Shown in pieces: positions 52,047 to 64,000 of a DNA stretch of 64,000 nt (its first letter is position 1; each line of letters starts with the position of its first letter). Below the pieces are notes generated by a model. It was given only the letters and a program-made list of their open reading frames with translations, searched no databases and was not told the origin of the DNA. A program made the translations under genes and the position numbers. The stretch is from Burkholderia ubonensis (GTDB lineage: Bacteria; Pseudomonadota; Gammaproteobacteria; Burkholderiales; Burkholderiaceae): assembly GCF_001718695.1 (NCBI RefSeq), contig NZ_CP013420.1, forward strand, positions 1,178,001-1,242,000, given 5' to 3'.

Positions 52047-52754
52047 TCACGCGTGCTTCGCGAGCCGGTAGCCGCTGCCGCGGACCGTTTCGATCATCGC
52101 GTCGCAACCCGCCGGCTTGAGGGCCGCACGCAATCGCTTGATATGCACGTCGACGGTGCGTTCCTCGACGAACACGTGGTCGCCCCACACCTGGTCGAGC
52201 AGCTGCGTGCGGCTGTGCACGCGCTCCGGGTGGGTCATGAAGAAGTGCAGCAGGCGGAACTCGGTCGGGCCGAGATCGAGCTTGATCTCGCTGCCGTCCG
52301 CGTGCGCGGCGACCCGGTGCGTGGCCGGGTCGAGACGCAGCCCGTTGATCGACACGACGTCCTCGGTCAGCTGCGGCGCGCGGCGGCGCAGCACCGCCTT
52401 GATGCGCGCCATCAGCTCCTTCGGCGAGAACGGCTTGGTCACGTAGTCGTCCGCGCCGATCTCGAGGCCGAGCACCTTGTCCTGCTCGTCGCCGCGCGCG
52501 GTCAGCATGATGATCGGGATGTGCTTGGTGCGCTCGTTGTTGCGCAGGTCGCGCGCGAACGCGATGCCGGACTTGCCCGGCAGCATCCAGTCGAGCAGCA
52601 CGAGATCGGGCAGCACGTCGCTGATCAGGTTCGCCGCCTGCTCCGCGTTGTACGCGCGGATCGGGCAGTGTCCGGCATGCTGGAGATTCACCGAGATCAG
52701 CTCGGATATCGCGGGTTCGTCTTCGATGACGAGAATGTTGCTGGGCATCGGCAC
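52047..52754 (-). CDS. phoB: Phosphate response regulator PhoB
   Basis: The 235-aa protein has a receiver domain (ILVIEDEPAISELI, phospho-acceptor Asp55 in LVLLDWMLPG, Lys in KPFSPKELMA) and an OmpR-type winged helix (PTEFRLLHFFMTHPERVHSRTQLLDQVWG ... VDVHIKRLRAAL). It may start two codons later (MPSNILV). Phosphorylated PhoB activates genes preceded by Pho boxes, among them pstS here. It lies between phoU and phoR. Confidence 0.95.
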   Translation of the reverse strand: MPMPSNILVIEDEPAISELISVNLQHAGHCPIRAYNAEQAANLISDVLPDLVLLDWMLPGKSGIAFARDLRNNERTKHIPIIMLTARGDEQDKVLGLEIGADDYVTKPFSPKELMARIKAVLRRRAPQLTEDVVSINGLRLDPATHRVAAHADGSEIKLDLGPTEFRLLHFFMTHPERVHSRTQLLDQVWGDHVFVEERTVDVHIKRLRAALKPAGCDAMIETVRGSGYRLAKHA

Positions 52755-52782
52755 CTCGTTGTTCGCCTTGTACCTTGACGTG

Positions 52783-53487
52783 TTAGCTGTTGGCTTCGCG
52801 ATCGAGCGTGTCGCGCGGCTGGTGCCGCACGTCGGTGCCCTTCACGATGTAGATGATGAATTCGGCGAGGTTCTTCGCGTGGTCGCCGATCCGTTCGATC
52901 GCCTTCGCGATGAACAGGTATTCGAGGCCGACCGAGATCGTGCGCGGATCTTCCTGCATGTACGACACGAGCTTGCGCACGAACGCGCGGAATTCCTGGT
53001 CGATCTCCTTGTCGTCCTTGACGATCTGCGCGGCGGCGACCGTGTCGAGCCGCGCGAACGCGTCGAGCGCGCGGCGCAGGATCGTCACGGCCATCTCACC
53101 CGACACCTTGATCTCGGCGATGTTGACCGCGCGCGCGGCCGGCTCGTCGATCAGGCGGCGCACGCGTTTCGCGATCTTCTCCGCCTCGTCGCCGGCGCGC
53201 TCGAGGTTCGTGATCGTTTTCGAGATCGACATCAGGAGGCGCAGGTCGCGCGCGGCCGGCTGGCGGCGCGCGATGATGTTGCCGCACTCCTGGTCGATCT
53301 CGACTTCCATCGTGTTCAGGATCTCTTCGTTCGCGATCACCTTCTCGGCCGCAGCGCGGTCGAATTCGTTCAGCGCGTGCATCGCGCCCGTGATCTGCGC
53401 CTCGACGAGCCCGCCCATCTCCAGCACCTTCGACGACACGGCATTGAGATCGGCGTCGAACTGGCTCGACAAATGTTTATCCGACAT
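52783..53487 (-). CDS. phoU: Phosphate signalling protein PhoU
   Basis: The 234-aa product is made of two repeats of a three-helix bundle with the metal-binding pattern E/D-x-x-x-D: MEVEIDQECGNIIARRQPAA in the first and VKDDKEIDQEFRAF in the second. PhoU links the Pst transporter to PhoR, keeping the kinase quiet when phosphate is plentiful. It follows pstB by 18 bases. Confidence 0.95.
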   Translation of the reverse strand: MSDKHLSSQFDADLNAVSSKVLEMGGLVEAQITGAMHALNEFDRAAAEKVIANEEILNTMEVEIDQECGNIIARRQPAARDLRLLMSISKTITNLERAGDEAEKIAKRVRRLIDEPAARAVNIAEIKVSGEMAVTILRRALDAFARLDTVAAAQIVKDDKEIDQEFRAFVRKLVSYMQEDPRTISVGLEYLFIAKAIERIGDHAKNLAEFIIYIVKGTDVRHQPRDTLDREANS

Positions 53488-53505
53488 GGCTGTTGTTCTC
53501 CGTCA

Positions 53506-54354
53506 TCAACCGAAGCGGCCGGTGATGTAGTCTTCCGTTTCCTTGCGTACCGGCTTGATGAAGATCTTCTCGGTCTCGCCGAATTCGATCAGCTCGCCCA
53601 GGTACATGTAGGCCGTGTAGTCCGAGCAGCGCGCCGCCTGCTGCATGTTGTGCGTGACGATCACGACCGTATAGTCGCTCTTCAGCTCCGCGATCAGCTC
53701 TTCGATGCGGCCCGTCGAGATCGGGTCGAGCGCCGAGCACGGCTCGTCGAGCAGCAGCACTTCCGGACGGATCGCGATGCCGCGCGCGATGCACAGACGC
53801 TGCTGCTGGCCGCCGGACAGGCCGTAGCCGCTCTGGCCCAGCTTGTCCTTCACTTCGTTCCACAGCGCGGCCTTCGTCAGCGCCCATTCGACGCGGTCGT
53901 CCATTTCCGAGCGCGTGAGCTTCTCGAACATTTTCACGCCGAATGCGATGTTGTCATAGATCGACATCGGAAACGGGGTCGGTTTCTGGAACACCATGCC
54001 GATCCGCGCGCGCAACAGCGAGATGTCGCGCTTGGTGGTCAGCAGGTTCTCGCCGTCCATCAGGATCTCGCCTTCGGCGCGCTGCTCCGGATAGAGCGCG
54101 TACATCTTGTTGAACGTGCGCAGCAGCGTCGACTTGCCGCAGCCCGACGGGCCGATGAACGCCGTCACCTTCCCTTCGGGAATGCGCAGGTTGATGTTCT
54201 TCAGCGCGTGGAACTTGTTGTAGAAGAAGTTGAGATTGTTGACCTCGATCTTCGCGTTCAGCGGCGCGAGCGGACGGCCGTCCGTCGCGCCGTGCGTCCC
54301 GGCCGGCGCGGCGACACGTTCGATGGGATTCAGGTGGCTTTCTGCCATGTTCAT
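53506..54354 (-). CDS. pstB: Phosphate ABC transporter ATP-binding protein PstB
   Basis: The 282-aa protein has Walker [12 protein letters not shown], signature [15 protein letters not shown], Walker [15 protein letters not shown] and switch His in VIVTHNMQQ. It powers phosphate import through PstC and PstA. The N-terminus is about 25 residues longer than in E. coli and not conserved, so a later start is possible. Fifteen bases separate it from pstA. Confidence 0.95.
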   Translation of the reverse strand: MNMAESHLNPIERVAAPAGTHGATDGRPLAPLNAKIEVNNLNFFYNKFHALKNINLRIPEGKVTAFIGPSGCGKSTLLRTFNKMYALYPEQRAEGEILMDGENLLTTKRDISLLRARIGMVFQKPTPFPMSIYDNIAFGVKMFEKLTRSEMDDRVEWALTKAALWNEVKDKLGQSGYGLSGGQQQRLCIARGIAIRPEVLLLDEPCSALDPISTGRIEELIAELKSDYTVVIVTHNMQQAARCSDYTAYMYLGELIEFGETEKIFIKPVRKETEDYITGRFG

Positions 54355-54369
54355 CGGATTGCTCCGCCG

Positions 54370-55263
54370 TTACTGTTTCGAGAAGATCGAGCGCGCGAGG
54401 ACGTTGAGTCCGAGCACGCCGAGGGTGATCAGGAACACGCCCGCCCATGCGAGCGACTGCCATTCCGCGAACGGGCTCATCGCGAACTTGAAGATCGTGA
54501 CCGGCAGGTTCGCCATCGGCTGGCTCATGTCCCACGAGAAGAACTGGTTCGACAGCGCGGTGAACAGCAGCGGCGCCGTTTCGCCGGCAATCCGCGCGAC
54601 CGCGAGCAGCACGCCCGTGATGATGCCGCCCACCGACGCGCGCAGCGTGATCTTCAGCACCATCCGCCACTTCGGCGTGCCGAGCGCGAAGGCCGCTTCG
54701 CGCAGCGCGTTCGGCACGAGCTTCAGCATGTTCTCGGTCGTGCGGATCACGATCGGGATCTGCAGCAGCGCGAGCGCGATCACGCCGGCCCAGCCGGAGA
54801 AGCGGCCCGACTTCGCGACGACGAGCGCGTAGACGAACAGGCCCACGACGATCGACGGCGCCGACAGCAGGATGTCGTTGATGAAGCGGATCGTGCTCGC
54901 GAGCGGGTTGGTCCTGCCGTATTCGGCGAGGTAGACGCCCGCCAGGATGCCGATCGGCGTGCCGACCAGCGTGCCGAAACCGACCAGCAGCAGGCTGCCG
55001 ACGATCGCGTTCGCGAGGCCGCCGCCCGCGGTGTTCGGCGGCGGGGTCGATTCGGTGAACATTTGCACCGACAGGCCGCCGACGCCGAGGTGCAGCGTCG
55101 TGTAGAGGATCCACACGAGCCACATCAGGCCGAACGCCATCGCGCCGAGCGACGCGGTGAGCGCGATCGCGTTGACGATCTTGCGCTTGCGCTGGAGCCG
55201 GCTGCGCATCGCGTCGAGCACGGCGCCGTCCGGGCCGGGGAAGTTCAGTACGGGCTCGCTCAT
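54370..55263 (-). CDS. pstA: Phosphate ABC transporter permease PstA
   Basis: ATG 55263 overlaps the pstC stop (ATGA), giving 297 aa; a longer open frame upstream is only the shadow of pstC. Six hydrophobic spans are visible. The EAA-type loop contacting PstB is [18 protein letters not shown], and the periplasmic and membrane residues IVVGLFVY and [10 protein letters not shown] are typical of PstA. It forms the membrane channel with PstC. Confidence 0.95.
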   Translation of the reverse strand: MSEPVLNFPGPDGAVLDAMRSRLQRKRKIVNAIALTASLGAMAFGLMWLVWILYTTLHLGVGGLSVQMFTESTPPPNTAGGGLANAIVGSLLLVGFGTLVGTPIGILAGVYLAEYGRTNPLASTIRFINDILLSAPSIVVGLFVYALVVAKSGRFSGWAGVIALALLQIPIVIRTTENMLKLVPNALREAAFALGTPKWRMVLKITLRASVGGIITGVLLAVARIAGETAPLLFTALSNQFFSWDMSQPMANLPVTIFKFAMSPFAEWQSLAWAGVFLITLGVLGLNVLARSIFSKQ

Positions 55264-56246
55264 TTCTTGCCCTCTCCTTTCTCGAGACGCAGCAGCAGCA
55301 GTTTGGAGATGGCCAGCACGATGAAGGTGATCACGAACAGGATCAGGCCCAGCTCCATCAGCGCGGCCGTATGCAGGCCGGGCGACGCTTCGGCGAACTC
55401 GTTCGCGAGCGCCGACGTGATGCTGTTGCCGGGCGAGAACAGCGACACGTTGTCGAGCAGGTTCGTGTTGCCGATCACGAACGTCACGGCCATCGTTTCG
55501 CCGAGCGCGCGGCCGAGGCCGAGCATCACGCCGCCGATCACGCCGGTCTTCGTATAGGGCAGCACGATCTTCCACATCACTTCCCAGGTCGTGCAGCCGA
55601 TCCCGTACGCCGATTCCTTCAGCAGCACGGGCGTGACCTCGAACACGTCGCGCATCACCGACGCGATGTACGGGATGATCATGATCGCGAGGATCACGCC
55701 GGCGGCAAGAATGCCGATGCCGATCGGCGGGCCGGCGAACAGCGCGCCGAGCACCGGCACGCCGTCGAACAGGCGGCCGACCGGTTTCTGGAAATAGGTG
55801 GCGAAGATCGGCGCGAACACGAGCAGCCCCCACATCCCGTAGACGATCGACGGGATCGCGGCGAGCAGCTCGATGGCGATGCCGAGCGGACGGCGCAGCC
55901 AGACCGGCGACAGCTCGGTGAGGAACAGCGCGATGCCGAAGCTGACGGGCACCGCGATCACCAGCGCGATGACCGACGTGACGAGGGTGCCGTAGATCGG
56001 CACGAGCGCGCCGTAGACATCCGAATTGGGATCCCATTCGGACTGCCACAGGAAGCCGAGGCCGAACTTCTGGATGGTCGGCATCGACGCGATGATCAGC
56101 GAGACGATGATGCCGCCGAGGAGCAGCAGGGTGACGATGGCGGCGAGCCGGGCGAGGCCGCCGAACAGGATGTCGCCGAGGCGGCCGGGCGCGTGCTGCT
56201 GCGCATTGCCGGCGGACCGGGAGGACACGTATGGAATATCAGACAT
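55260..56246 (-). CDS. pstC: Phosphate ABC transporter permease PstC
   Basis: The 328-aa protein has six spans, with the first preceded by a 30-residue cytoplasmic tail. The EAA loop is [20 protein letters not shown] and [15 protein letters not shown] contains the conserved Arg and Glu that are important for transport in E. coli. It overlaps pstA by four bases. A hairpin lies between pstS and this gene. Confidence 0.95.
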   Translation of the reverse strand: MSDIPYVSSRSAGNAQQHAPGRLGDILFGGLARLAAIVTLLLLGGIIVSLIIASMPTIQKFGLGFLWQSEWDPNSDVYGALVPIYGTLVTSVIALVIAVPVSFGIALFLTELSPVWLRRPLGIAIELLAAIPSIVYGMWGLLVFAPIFATYFQKPVGRLFDGVPVLGALFAGPPIGIGILAAGVILAIMIIPYIASVMRDVFEVTPVLLKESAYGIGCTTWEVMWKIVLPYTKTGVIGGVMLGLGRALGETMAVTFVIGNTNLLDNVSLFSPGNSITSALANEFAEASPGLHTAALMELGLILFVITFIVLAISKLLLLRLEKGEGKK

Positions 56247-56301
56247 GGGCGCCTGCTTCTGAATGCCGGGCGCCTTGACGCCCGGCCTTACCGCACGAAC
56301 A

Positions 56302-56326
56302 CTGCCCGGCCTGCGCGGCCGGGCAG
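56302..56326 (-). promoter_or_regulatory. Hairpin between pstS and pstC
   Basis: CTGCCCGGCC-GCGCA-GGCCGGGCAG (minus strand) is a perfect ten-base stem without a T-run. In binding-protein operons such hairpins protect the upstream message or reduce readthrough, giving more PstS than permease. Confidence 0.55.
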
Positions 56327-56342
56327 CGAACCGCTGTGACGC

Positions 56343-57377
56343 TTACTCCGTGGCGATCGGCTTGCCCGCCGTATCCGTCACCTTGACCTTCCACTGCTTG
56401 CGGATTTCCGCTTCGACCGCCGGCGGCAGCGAGATGTAGTCGAGGCTGTCAGCCGCCTTCTCGCCGTTCTTGAACGCCCAGCTGAAGAACTTCAGCGTTT
56501 CCGCGCCCTGCTCCGGCTTGTCCTGCTTCGCGTGCAGCAGCACGAACGTCGCGCCGACGACCGGCCATGCTTCCTTGCCCGGCTGGTTCGTCAGGATCTG
56601 GTAGAACGACTTCGACCAGTTCGCGCCGGCGGCAGCGGCCTTGAAGGTTTCCGTCTTCGGCTCGACCACCGTGCCCGTCGAGTTCTTCAGCGCGGTGTAG
56701 ACCATGCTGTTCTTCTTCGCGTACGCCCACTCGACGTAGCCGATCGCGCCCGGCAGACGCTGCACGAATGCCGCGACGCCGTCGTTGCCCTTGCCGCCCG
56801 TGCCGGTCGGCCAGTTGACCGTCGTGCCTTCGCCGACCTTCGACTTCCACTCGTCGTTGACCTTCGACAGGTAGTTCGTCCAGATGAAGCTCGTGCCCGA
56901 GCCGTCCGCACGGCGCACGACCGCGATGTCGGTATCCGGCAGCTTGACCTTCGGGTTCAGCGCGGCGATCGCCGGGTCGTTCCACTTCTTGATCTTGCCG
57001 AGGTAGATGTCGCCGAGCACCGGGCCCGACAGCGTCAGTTCACCTGCCTTCACGCCCGGCACGTTGATGACCGGCACCACGCCGCCGACCACCGTCGGGA
57101 ACTGGAACAGGCCGTCCTTCGCGAGTTCGTCGTCCTTCAGCGGCGCGTCCGAACCGGCAAAATCGACCGTCTTCGCATTGATCTGCTTCAGGCCGCCCGA
57201 CGAGCCGATGCCCTGGTAGTTGATCTTCGCGCCGCCGGCCTGCTGGTAATCGGCAGCCCATTTCGTGTAGATCGGCATCGCGAACGTGCTGCCTGCGCCC
57301 GTGATGTCGGCGGCGTGCGCAGCAACAGCGAAGAGTGCGCCAGCCAGGCCGGCAATCGCGGTTTGCATCAATTTCAT
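56343..57377 (-). CDS. pstS: Phosphate-binding protein PstS
   Basis: The 344-aa product has a signal peptide ([15 protein letters not shown]) cleaved before ADITGAG. Phosphate-binding segments are [37 protein letters not shown] and [16 protein letters not shown], all typical of PstS. It delivers phosphate to PstCA in the periplasm. It is the first gene of the operon, directly after the Pho boxes. Confidence 0.97.
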   Translation of the reverse strand: MKLMQTAIAGLAGALFAVAAHAADITGAGSTFAMPIYTKWAADYQQAGGAKINYQGIGSSGGLKQINAKTVDFAGSDAPLKDDELAKDGLFQFPTVVGGVVPVINVPGVKAGELTLSGPVLGDIYLGKIKKWNDPAIAALNPKVKLPDTDIAVVRRADGSGTSFIWTNYLSKVNDEWKSKVGEGTTVNWPTGTGGKGNDGVAAFVQRLPGAIGYVEWAYAKKNSMVYTALKNSTGTVVEPKTETFKAAAAGANWSKSFYQILTNQPGKEAWPVVGATFVLLHAKQDKPEQGAETLKFFSWAFKNGEKAADSLDYISLPPAVEAEIRKQWKVKVTDTAGKPIATE

Positions 57378-57433
57378 GAGACCTCCAGTGTGTGAGCGGA
57401 TGACTACGGCACCGCGAAGGTTAGGGGCTCCTC

Positions 57434-57472
57434 ATGACAGTACTGTGACAATCAATGAAACTGGCGTGACAG
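57434..57472 (-). promoter_or_regulatory. Two tandem Pho boxes upstream of pstS
   Basis: On the minus strand TTGTCAC-AGTA-CTGTCAT (57451-57434) matches the 18-base Pho box (two 7-base repeats, 4-base spacer) almost exactly. A weaker one, CTGTCAC-GCCA-GTTTCAT (57472-57455), lies just upstream. PhoB should bind here. Confidence 0.85.
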
Positions 57473-57823
57473 TAACATGACTACTTGAAAGGTGATATTC
57501 GGTGAAGCGCGAGCCCGTGTACGCGCGCGGCGCGCTGGGAAAAGCGGCAAGAATTGCCCGTTGCGCGGAGTGGCCGCGCCCCGTTTCGGGCAGTGTGCGG
57601 CGCAGGGCGCGCCGCTTCCCGCATCGCGCACCGCCCGGTGCGCGCTCGTCTTCCGGTTGGGCGCAGAAGACTTCATCGAGTACGAAGGACGCCATCGAGA
57701 GCGTCCTCTATTTATTAGCGCAAACCTTTGCGTCTGACGAATTGACGACGCTCACGGTAGCTCGGCCATCGTTCAGCCGGCATGCGCGATCGAATCGTCA
57801 CGCGTGCCGGCCGCCCGCCTCGC
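57473..57823. other. Intergenic region between pstS and glmM
   Basis: About 350 bases without a convincing gene. A small hairpin (GGACGC...GCGTCC, 57687-57706) followed by TCTATTTATT on the plus strand may be a weak terminator. Open frames here lack ribosome-binding sites. Confidence 0.4.
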
Positions 57824-59179
57824 TCAGCTCGTCGCTTCGCGCACCGCGTCGGCGATCGCCTCGGCGTGACGGCTCGCGTCCGCCGCCTGCTCCGCCTCGA
57901 CCATCACGCGCAGCACGGGCTCGGTGCCCGATGCACGGATCAGCACGCGGCCGCTGCCGGCCAGCGCCTGTTCCGCGCCGTCGATCGCGGCCCGGATCGA
58001 CGCATTGCCCTTCCAGTCCGCGCCGGGCTTCATCCGCACGTTGATCAGCTTCTGCGGGAACAGCGTGACGCCGTCGAGCATCTGCGCAAGCGTGCGGCCG
58101 CTGCGCTTGAGCGCCGCGAGCACCAGCAGCGCCGACACGATGCCGTCGCCGGTCGTATGCCGGTCGAGCGACAGGATATGACCCGACCCTTCCGCGCCGA
58201 GCTGCCAGCCGTGCTCGCGCAGCCGCTCGAGCACGTAGCGGTCGCCGACCGCCGCACGCACGAACTGCACGCCCTCGCGTTGCAGCGCGACTTCGACGGC
58301 GAGATTCGTCATCAGCGTTCCCACCGCCCCTTCGACTCGGCCGTTAGTTGCGATCCGGTCCTTGACCAGCACGTACAGCAGCTCGTCGCCGTTGAACAGC
58401 CGCCCGGTCGAGTCGACGACCTGCAGGCGGTCCGCGTCGCCGTCGAGCGCGATGCCGAGATCCGCGTGATTCGCCCGCACCGCGCGCACCAGCGCATCGG
58501 GCGCGGTCGCGCCGACGCCGTCGTTGATGTTGAAGCCGTTCGGCGCGACGCCGATCGGGATCACGTCCGCGCCCAGTTCGTGGAACACGTGCGGCGCGAC
58601 CTGGTACGCGGCGCCGTGCGCGCAGTCGACGACGAGCTTCATCCCGCGCAGGTCGAACGCCGCGGGGAACGTGCTCTTGCAGAACTCGATGTAGCGGCCG
58701 GCCGCATCGTCGAGGCGGCGCGCCTTGCCGAGCCCGTCCGACGGCGCGCACTCGAGCGGCTTGCCGAGCCACGCCTCGATCGCGGCTTCGGTTTCGTCGG
58801 GCAGCTTGTTGCCGTCCGCGGAAAAGAACTTGATGCCGTTGTCGTGATACGGATTGTGCGACGCGCTGATCACGACGCCCGCCGACAGGCGCAGCGCGCG
58901 CGTCAGGTACGCGACGCCCGGCGTCGGCATCGGGCCGGCCAGCATCACGTCGACACCGGCCGCGGAGAAGCCCGCCTCCAGCGCCGCCTCGAGCATGTAG
59001 CCCGATACGCGCGTGTCCTTGCCGATCAGCACGGTCGGGCGCGCGCCCGCCGCGACGTCAGCCGAGCCGGCCAGCACCTTGCCCGCCGCGTAGCCGAGCC
59101 GCAACACGAAATCGGGCGTGATCGGCGCTTCGCCGACGGTGCCGCGGATGCCGTCCGTACCGAAGTATCGACGTCCCAT
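57824..59179 (-). CDS. glmM: Phosphoglucosamine mutase GlmM
   Basis: The 451-aa product starts [20 protein letters not shown]. It converts glucosamine-6-phosphate to glucosamine-1-phosphate on the way to UDP-GlcNAc for peptidoglycan and LPS. The phosphoserine loop is [18 protein letters not shown], the metal-binding loop [14 protein letters not shown], the sugar loop [10 protein letters not shown] and the phosphate-binding loop [14 protein letters not shown]. All key residues are present. It follows folP and ftsH in the same direction, the same order as in E. coli (ftsH-folP-glmM). Confidence 0.97.
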   Translation of the reverse strand: MGRRYFGTDGIRGTVGEAPITPDFVLRLGYAAGKVLAGSADVAAGARPTVLIGKDTRVSGYMLEAALEAGFSAAGVDVMLAGPMPTPGVAYLTRALRLSAGVVISASHNPYHDNGIKFFSADGNKLPDETEAAIEAWLGKPLECAPSDGLGKARRLDDAAGRYIEFCKSTFPAAFDLRGMKLVVDCAHGAAYQVAPHVFHELGADVIPIGVAPNGFNINDGVGATAPDALVRAVRANHADLGIALDGDADRLQVVDSTGRLFNGDELLYVLVKDRIATNGRVEGAVGTLMTNLAVEVALQREGVQFVRAAVGDRYVLERLREHGWQLGAEGSGHILSLDRHTTGDGIVSALLVLAALKRSGRTLAQMLDGVTLFPQKLINVRMKPGADWKGNASIRAAIDGAEQALAGSGRVLIRASGTEPVLRVMVEAEQAADASRHAEAIADAVREATS

Positions 59180-59215
59180 GCGAACCTTCCTCCTTCGTCT
59201 TTCCTGAACTCTGAC

Positions 59216-60109
59216 TTATCGTTGCCGCGCGGCTTCGCGCACGGCGTTCCAAACTTTCAATGCATCGACCGTCGCGGCCACGTCGTGCACCCGCACGATC
59301 GCGGCGCCCCGCTCCACCGCGCACACCGCGGCCGCGACGCTCGCCGCGACGCGCCCGGCCGGCGGCTTGCCGCCGATCACCGCGCCGAGCATCGACTTGC
59401 GCGACATCCCCGCGAGAATCGGGTAAGGCCGGCCGTCGGGCCGCGCGGGCGTCGTATCGGGCAGCGCGGCGAGCAGCGCATAGTTGTGTTCGATCACCGC
59501 CTTGCCGAACCCGAAACCGGGGTCGACGCAGATGCGTTCCGCCGCGACGCCGGCGTCCATCAACGCTTGCGCACGCTCGGCGAGGAAATCGCGCACGTCG
59601 GCGACCACGTCCCGATAGTCAGGCTCGTGCACCTGCATCGTCCGCGGCTCGCCGAGCATGTGCATCGCGCACAGGCCGCAGTGGCCGTCGCGCACGGCCT
59701 CGATCGCGCCGGCCTGGCGAAAGCCCCAAATATCGTTGATCAGGTCCGCGCCGGCGGCCAGCGCCGCGCGCATCACGGCCGGCTTGTACGTATCGACCGA
59801 CAGCGGCACGTTCAGCGGGCGCAATGCGTCGACCAGCGGAATCACGCGCGCGAGCTCCTCGTCGAGCGGCACCGGCGGCGCGCCCGGGCGGGTCGATTCG
59901 CCGCCGATGTCGAGAATGTCGGCGCCCTCCGCGAGCATCCGCTCGGCCTGGCGCAACGCATCGTCATGGGCGAGGAAACGGCCGCCGTCGGAGAACGAGT
60001 CGGGCGTCGCGTTGAGGATGCCCATCACGAGCGGGCGTTCGAACGTCAGCGTGAAGCGGCCGCACTGCAGGTGCGCCGGAATGAATGACGGAGAGACGGG
60101 ATCGGACAC
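59216..60109 (-). CDS. folP: Dihydropteroate synthase FolP
   Basis: GTG 60109 gives 297 aa (VSDPVSPSFIPAHLQCGRF); an upstream in-frame start at 60157 is possible. The enzyme joins p-aminobenzoate to dihydropterin pyrophosphate in folate synthesis and is the sulfonamide target. Signatures are LVMGILNATPDSFSDGG, ADILDIGGESTRPGAP, LINDIWGF and the late GMSRKSMLG. No resistance-type insertion is apparent in the loops seen. Between ftsH and glmM. Confidence 0.95.
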   Translation of the reverse strand: MSDPVSPSFIPAHLQCGRFTLTFERPLVMGILNATPDSFSDGGRFLAHDDALRQAERMLAEGADILDIGGESTRPGAPPVPLDEELARVIPLVDALRPLNVPLSVDTYKPAVMRAALAAGADLINDIWGFRQAGAIEAVRDGHCGLCAMHMLGEPRTMQVHEPDYRDVVADVRDFLAERAQALMDAGVAAERICVDPGFGFGKAVIEHNYALLAALPDTTPARPDGRPYPILAGMSRKSMLGAVIGGKPPAGRVAASVAAAVCAVERGAAIVRVHDVAATVDALKVWNAVREAARQR

Positions 60110-60187
60110 GAGCGACAAACGTGGAATGAATGCAAAACGGGCCGGTGTGAAAGCCACACCAGCCCGTCAACGGTACGACAGCGGGAA

Positions 60188-62085
<1,898 letters not shown>

Positions 62086-62252
62086 AGCACCACTCCTTCA
62101 CTCGTAGACGAGCGCCTACATTTTCCTTGCGGCGCCCCTCAGGCATTCTAATCCAGTCCGACCACCCCTGCCATAAGCATTGACAACCGTCGCGATAGCG
62201 AACGGCTTGTCCGGCAAGGGCCGGAGCCCGTTTGCGGCTCCCCGGCTCCGCG

Positions 62253-62915
62253 TCAGCGCGGATGCTTCAGGTGCCGCCCCAAGATGAACGTTTCGGACGA
62301 TTTGTCGCGGGACGCCTTGGGCTTGCGCGGCGCGACAATCTTAAACTGCTGCTTGAATTTCTCGACAATCTGGCTGTAGCCGCTGCCGTGGAAGCACTTC
62401 ACCAGCAGCGCGCCATCCGGCTTCAGATGATTCTGCGAGAATTCGAGCGCGAGATCGCACACGTGCTCGATGCGCGCCGCGTCCGCGGAGGCGACCCCTG
62501 ACAGGTTGGGGGCCATGTCGGAAATTACAAGGTCAACCGGCCGGCCTTCGAGGACGGCCTCCAGTTGATGCAGCACCTCGTCCTCGCGAAAGTCGCCCTG
62601 GATGAAGTGCACGTCGGCGATCGGCTCCATCGGCAGCATGTCGAGCGCGACGATCGTGCCGTCGATCCCGCCTTCGCGCACCGCGTCGCGTTTCTTGCCC
62701 TGCGCGAGCTTGTTGCGCGCGTACTGGCTCCAGCTGCCGGGCGCCGCGCCGAGATCGACGATCACCTGGCCGGGACGAATCAGCTTGTCCTGTTCGTCGA
62801 TTTCCTTCAGCTTGTAAGCGGCGCGCGCGCGATAGCCCTCCCGTTGCGCCATTTTGACGTACGGGTCGTTGATGTGGTCGTGCAGCCAGTGCTGGTTGAA
62901 GCGGTTCTTTGCCAT
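62253..62915 (-). CDS. rlmE: 23S rRNA 2'-O-methyltransferase RlmE (FtsJ/RrmJ)
   Basis: The 220-aa product starts [20 protein letters not shown]. It methylates the 2'-OH of U2552 in 23S rRNA late in 50S assembly. SAM motif I is [16 protein letters not shown], and the K-D-K-E residues are in [27 protein letters not shown] and near the C-terminus ([13 protein letters not shown]). It precedes ftsH in the same direction and is divergent from yhbY, the order known from E. coli and many proteobacteria. Confidence 0.97.
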   Translation of the reverse strand: MAKNRFNQHWLHDHINDPYVKMAQREGYRARAAYKLKEIDEQDKLIRPGQVIVDLGAAPGSWSQYARNKLAQGKKRDAVREGGIDGTIVALDMLPMEPIADVHFIQGDFREDEVLHQLEAVLEGRPVDLVISDMAPNLSGVASADAARIEHVCDLALEFSQNHLKPDGALLVKCFHGSGYSQIVEKFKQQFKIVAPRKPKASRDKSSETFILGRHLKHPR

Positions 62916-63094
62916 TCGAGAGAGAGATTACTGCCATTTGCTTCGTGAAGCCGCGCTTTTGGCGGATAATACGCGTCTTCTTCGCGCGGCTGCGGCCTCA
63001 ATCAGGCCCAAGCCGCGATTTTACGTGGTTTCGGCGCGCGGCTCACACGGCGGATGCCGGTGTTGCGCGCCCTTATTTTTGAATTCGACATTCC

Positions 63095-63622
63095 ATGCCA
63101 GCCCTTTCGCTTTCTCCCGCCGAGCGCTCCGCGCTGCGCTCCGAAGCCCATGCGCTCAAGCCCGTCGTGCTGATCGGCGCCGAGGGGCTCACCGACGCGG
63201 TCCTGAAGGAAATCAAGGTGCACCTTGACGCGCACCAGCTGATCAAGATTCGCGTGTTCGGCGACGAGCGCGATGAACGCATCGCGATCTACGACGAAAT
63301 CTGCGACCGGCTGAACGCCGCGCCGATCCAGCATATCGGCAAGCTGCTCGTGATCTGGAAGCCCGAGGAAGCCGCGCCCGCGCCGGCTCGCGGCCGCCGC
63401 AGCGGCGCCCTGCCGAGCGCGGCCGAAGCCGCCGCCGACAAGAAGGGCCGCGCGCCGCGTACCGTGAAGGTCGTCAAGGTGTCGCCGAACGCAAGCCCGG
63501 TGCGCCGTCCGAAGCCGCAAAAGGTGACGGTGCGCGGCAACGAGCGCGTGACCGCCGGCGGCACCGTCAAGCGCGCGAAAAAGCGCCAGGCGAGCACCAA
63601 GCGGCCGTTCCAGGACAAATAA
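63095..63622 (+). CDS. yhbY: YhbY family RNA-binding protein (CRM domain)
   Basis: The 175-aa product has a CRM domain in its first 95 residues: LRSEAHALKPVVLIGAEGLTD, VLKEIKVHLDAHQLIKIRVF with GxxG-type loop, and HIGKLLVIWKPEE. The C-terminal 80 residues are basic and low-complexity (KKGRAPRTVKVVKV ... KRAKKRQASTKRP), an extension common in Burkholderia. YhbY binds pre-50S particles and assists ribosome assembly. It is divergent from rlmE. Confidence 0.9.
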   Translation: MPALSLSPAERSALRSEAHALKPVVLIGAEGLTDAVLKEIKVHLDAHQLIKIRVFGDERDERIAIYDEICDRLNAAPIQHIGKLLVIWKPEEAAPAPARGRRSGALPSAAEAAADKKGRAPRTVKVVKVSPNASPVRRPKPQKVTVRGNERVTAGGTVKRAKKRQASTKRPFQDK

Positions 63623-63650
63623 GCCCGCCCGGGCGCCCGGCTCGCGACGC

Positions 63651-64000
63651 TTATGCGTCGCGAGCCGGCAAGCGCCAGATCAGCATCAGCCCGAGCACGC
63701 TCTCGACCAGGTAGAACAGGCTCGAGACGCCGTGCAGCATCCCGAACCGGCTCGCATACGGCGAGTTCGCGATATCGGTGCCCGCGTCCATCGCGGCCAC
63801 GCGCAGCGCGTTCATGAACGGCTGCAGCGCGAAATACCCGATCAGCACGCAGCCGACCATCGCCGCGAGAATCCAGCGCACGCGGCGGTATTCGTCGCAG
63901 CCGCGCCGCACCTGCTGGTTCGACAGCACGAGCAGCAGCACGCCGCACACCACGCCGACGACCGCCTCGATGCGGAACAGCTGGGCGGCAACCGAGCCGG
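63651..64000 (-). CDS. DUF4149 family membrane protein (N-terminus beyond window)
   Basis: The minus-strand frame enters from the right edge (AAQLFRIEAVVGVVCGVLL) and ends at 63651. The visible 115 or so residues have three hydrophobic segments (VVGVVCGVLLLVLS, WILAAMVGCVLIGYFAL, LFYLVESVLGLMLIW) separated by RRGCDEYRRVR and a periplasmic-like loop with SRFGMLHGVSSLFYL, as in DUF4149 proteins. Function unknown. It is convergent with yhbY. Confidence 0.75.
   Translation of the reverse strand, partial: GSVAAQLFRIEAVVGVVCGVLLLVLSNQQVRRGCDEYRRVRWILAAMVGCVLIGYFALQPFMNALRVAAMDAGTDIANSPYASRFGMLHGVSSLFYLVESVLGLMLIWRLPARDA

Noticed and set aside
54370..56049. 559-aa minus frame that would join pstA to the shadow of pstC
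   Set aside because: The N-terminal 260 residues are an out-of-frame reading of pstC; pstA starts at 55263 by ATGA overlap.

Overview
The window looks like a stretch of the primary chromosome of a Burkholderia species, probably of the cepacia complex. The right half (about 37.85-64 kb) is GC-rich with strong third-position GC bias and has a familiar betaproteobacterial gene order: tRNA-Arg, uppP, small envelope genes, olsB-like, sixA, tRNA-Pro, ppx/ppk, phoR-phoB-phoU-pstBACS, glmM-folP-ftsH-rlmE/yhbY. The left half (about 1-37.85 kb) is an accessory region of mixed composition that ends exactly at the 3' end of the tRNA-Arg gene, as expected for a tRNA-targeted genomic island. The species call is inference from protein flavour and gene order; no search was run.

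Accessory region, left to right. A very long filamentous-haemagglutinin-type exoprotein enters from the left edge (1-4840, minus). From 5.6 to 13.6 kb comes a cluster of plus-strand genes typical of integrative elements: two paralogous glycine-zipper/zinc-ribbon membrane proteins, a frameshifted DUF932 gene, a YqaJ-type exonuclease gene with two in-frame amber codons, a Cys-cluster (Gp3-like) protein, a membrane/HTH protein, a DUF4942 protein and a putative papain-like peptidase. From 13.8 to 20 kb lie an ABC-type ATPase fused to a SAM methyltransferase, an XRE regulator, an OafA-like acyltransferase and small exported proteins. From 20.3 to 26.4 kb is a tightly overlapping operon of DNA methyltransferase, SF2 helicase and GIY-YIG nuclease, the best candidate in the window for an incompletely described restriction or defence system. 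From 26.6 to 37.8 kb is a CP4-57/P4-like satellite module: two H-NS-family proteins, a DUF6933 protein, an inovirus-Gp2/YfjJ-like protein, a YfjI-like DUF3987 protein, an HTH protein and an integrase remnant. An IS3-family element (29021-30686) interrupts one gene there; it is flanked by a perfect 7-bp duplication, and removing it restores the reading frame.

Core region. The phosphate genes form one logical unit. PstS/PstC/PstA/PstB import phosphate, PhoU couples the transporter to PhoR, PhoR phosphorylates PhoB, and PhoB should act on two Pho boxes found upstream of pstS. Polyphosphate kinase and exopolyphosphatase lie next to it, divergently oriented. The remaining genes serve envelope precursor recycling (uppP), peptidoglycan precursor synthesis (glmM), folate synthesis (folP), membrane proteolysis (ftsH) and rRNA modification and ribosome assembly (rlmE, yhbY). 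As given, ftsH carries a 2-bp duplication that shifts its frame; in a usually essential gene this is more likely a sequence error than biology, and it should temper interpretation of the other broken genes. Several short genes with good ribosome-binding sites are annotated as well.
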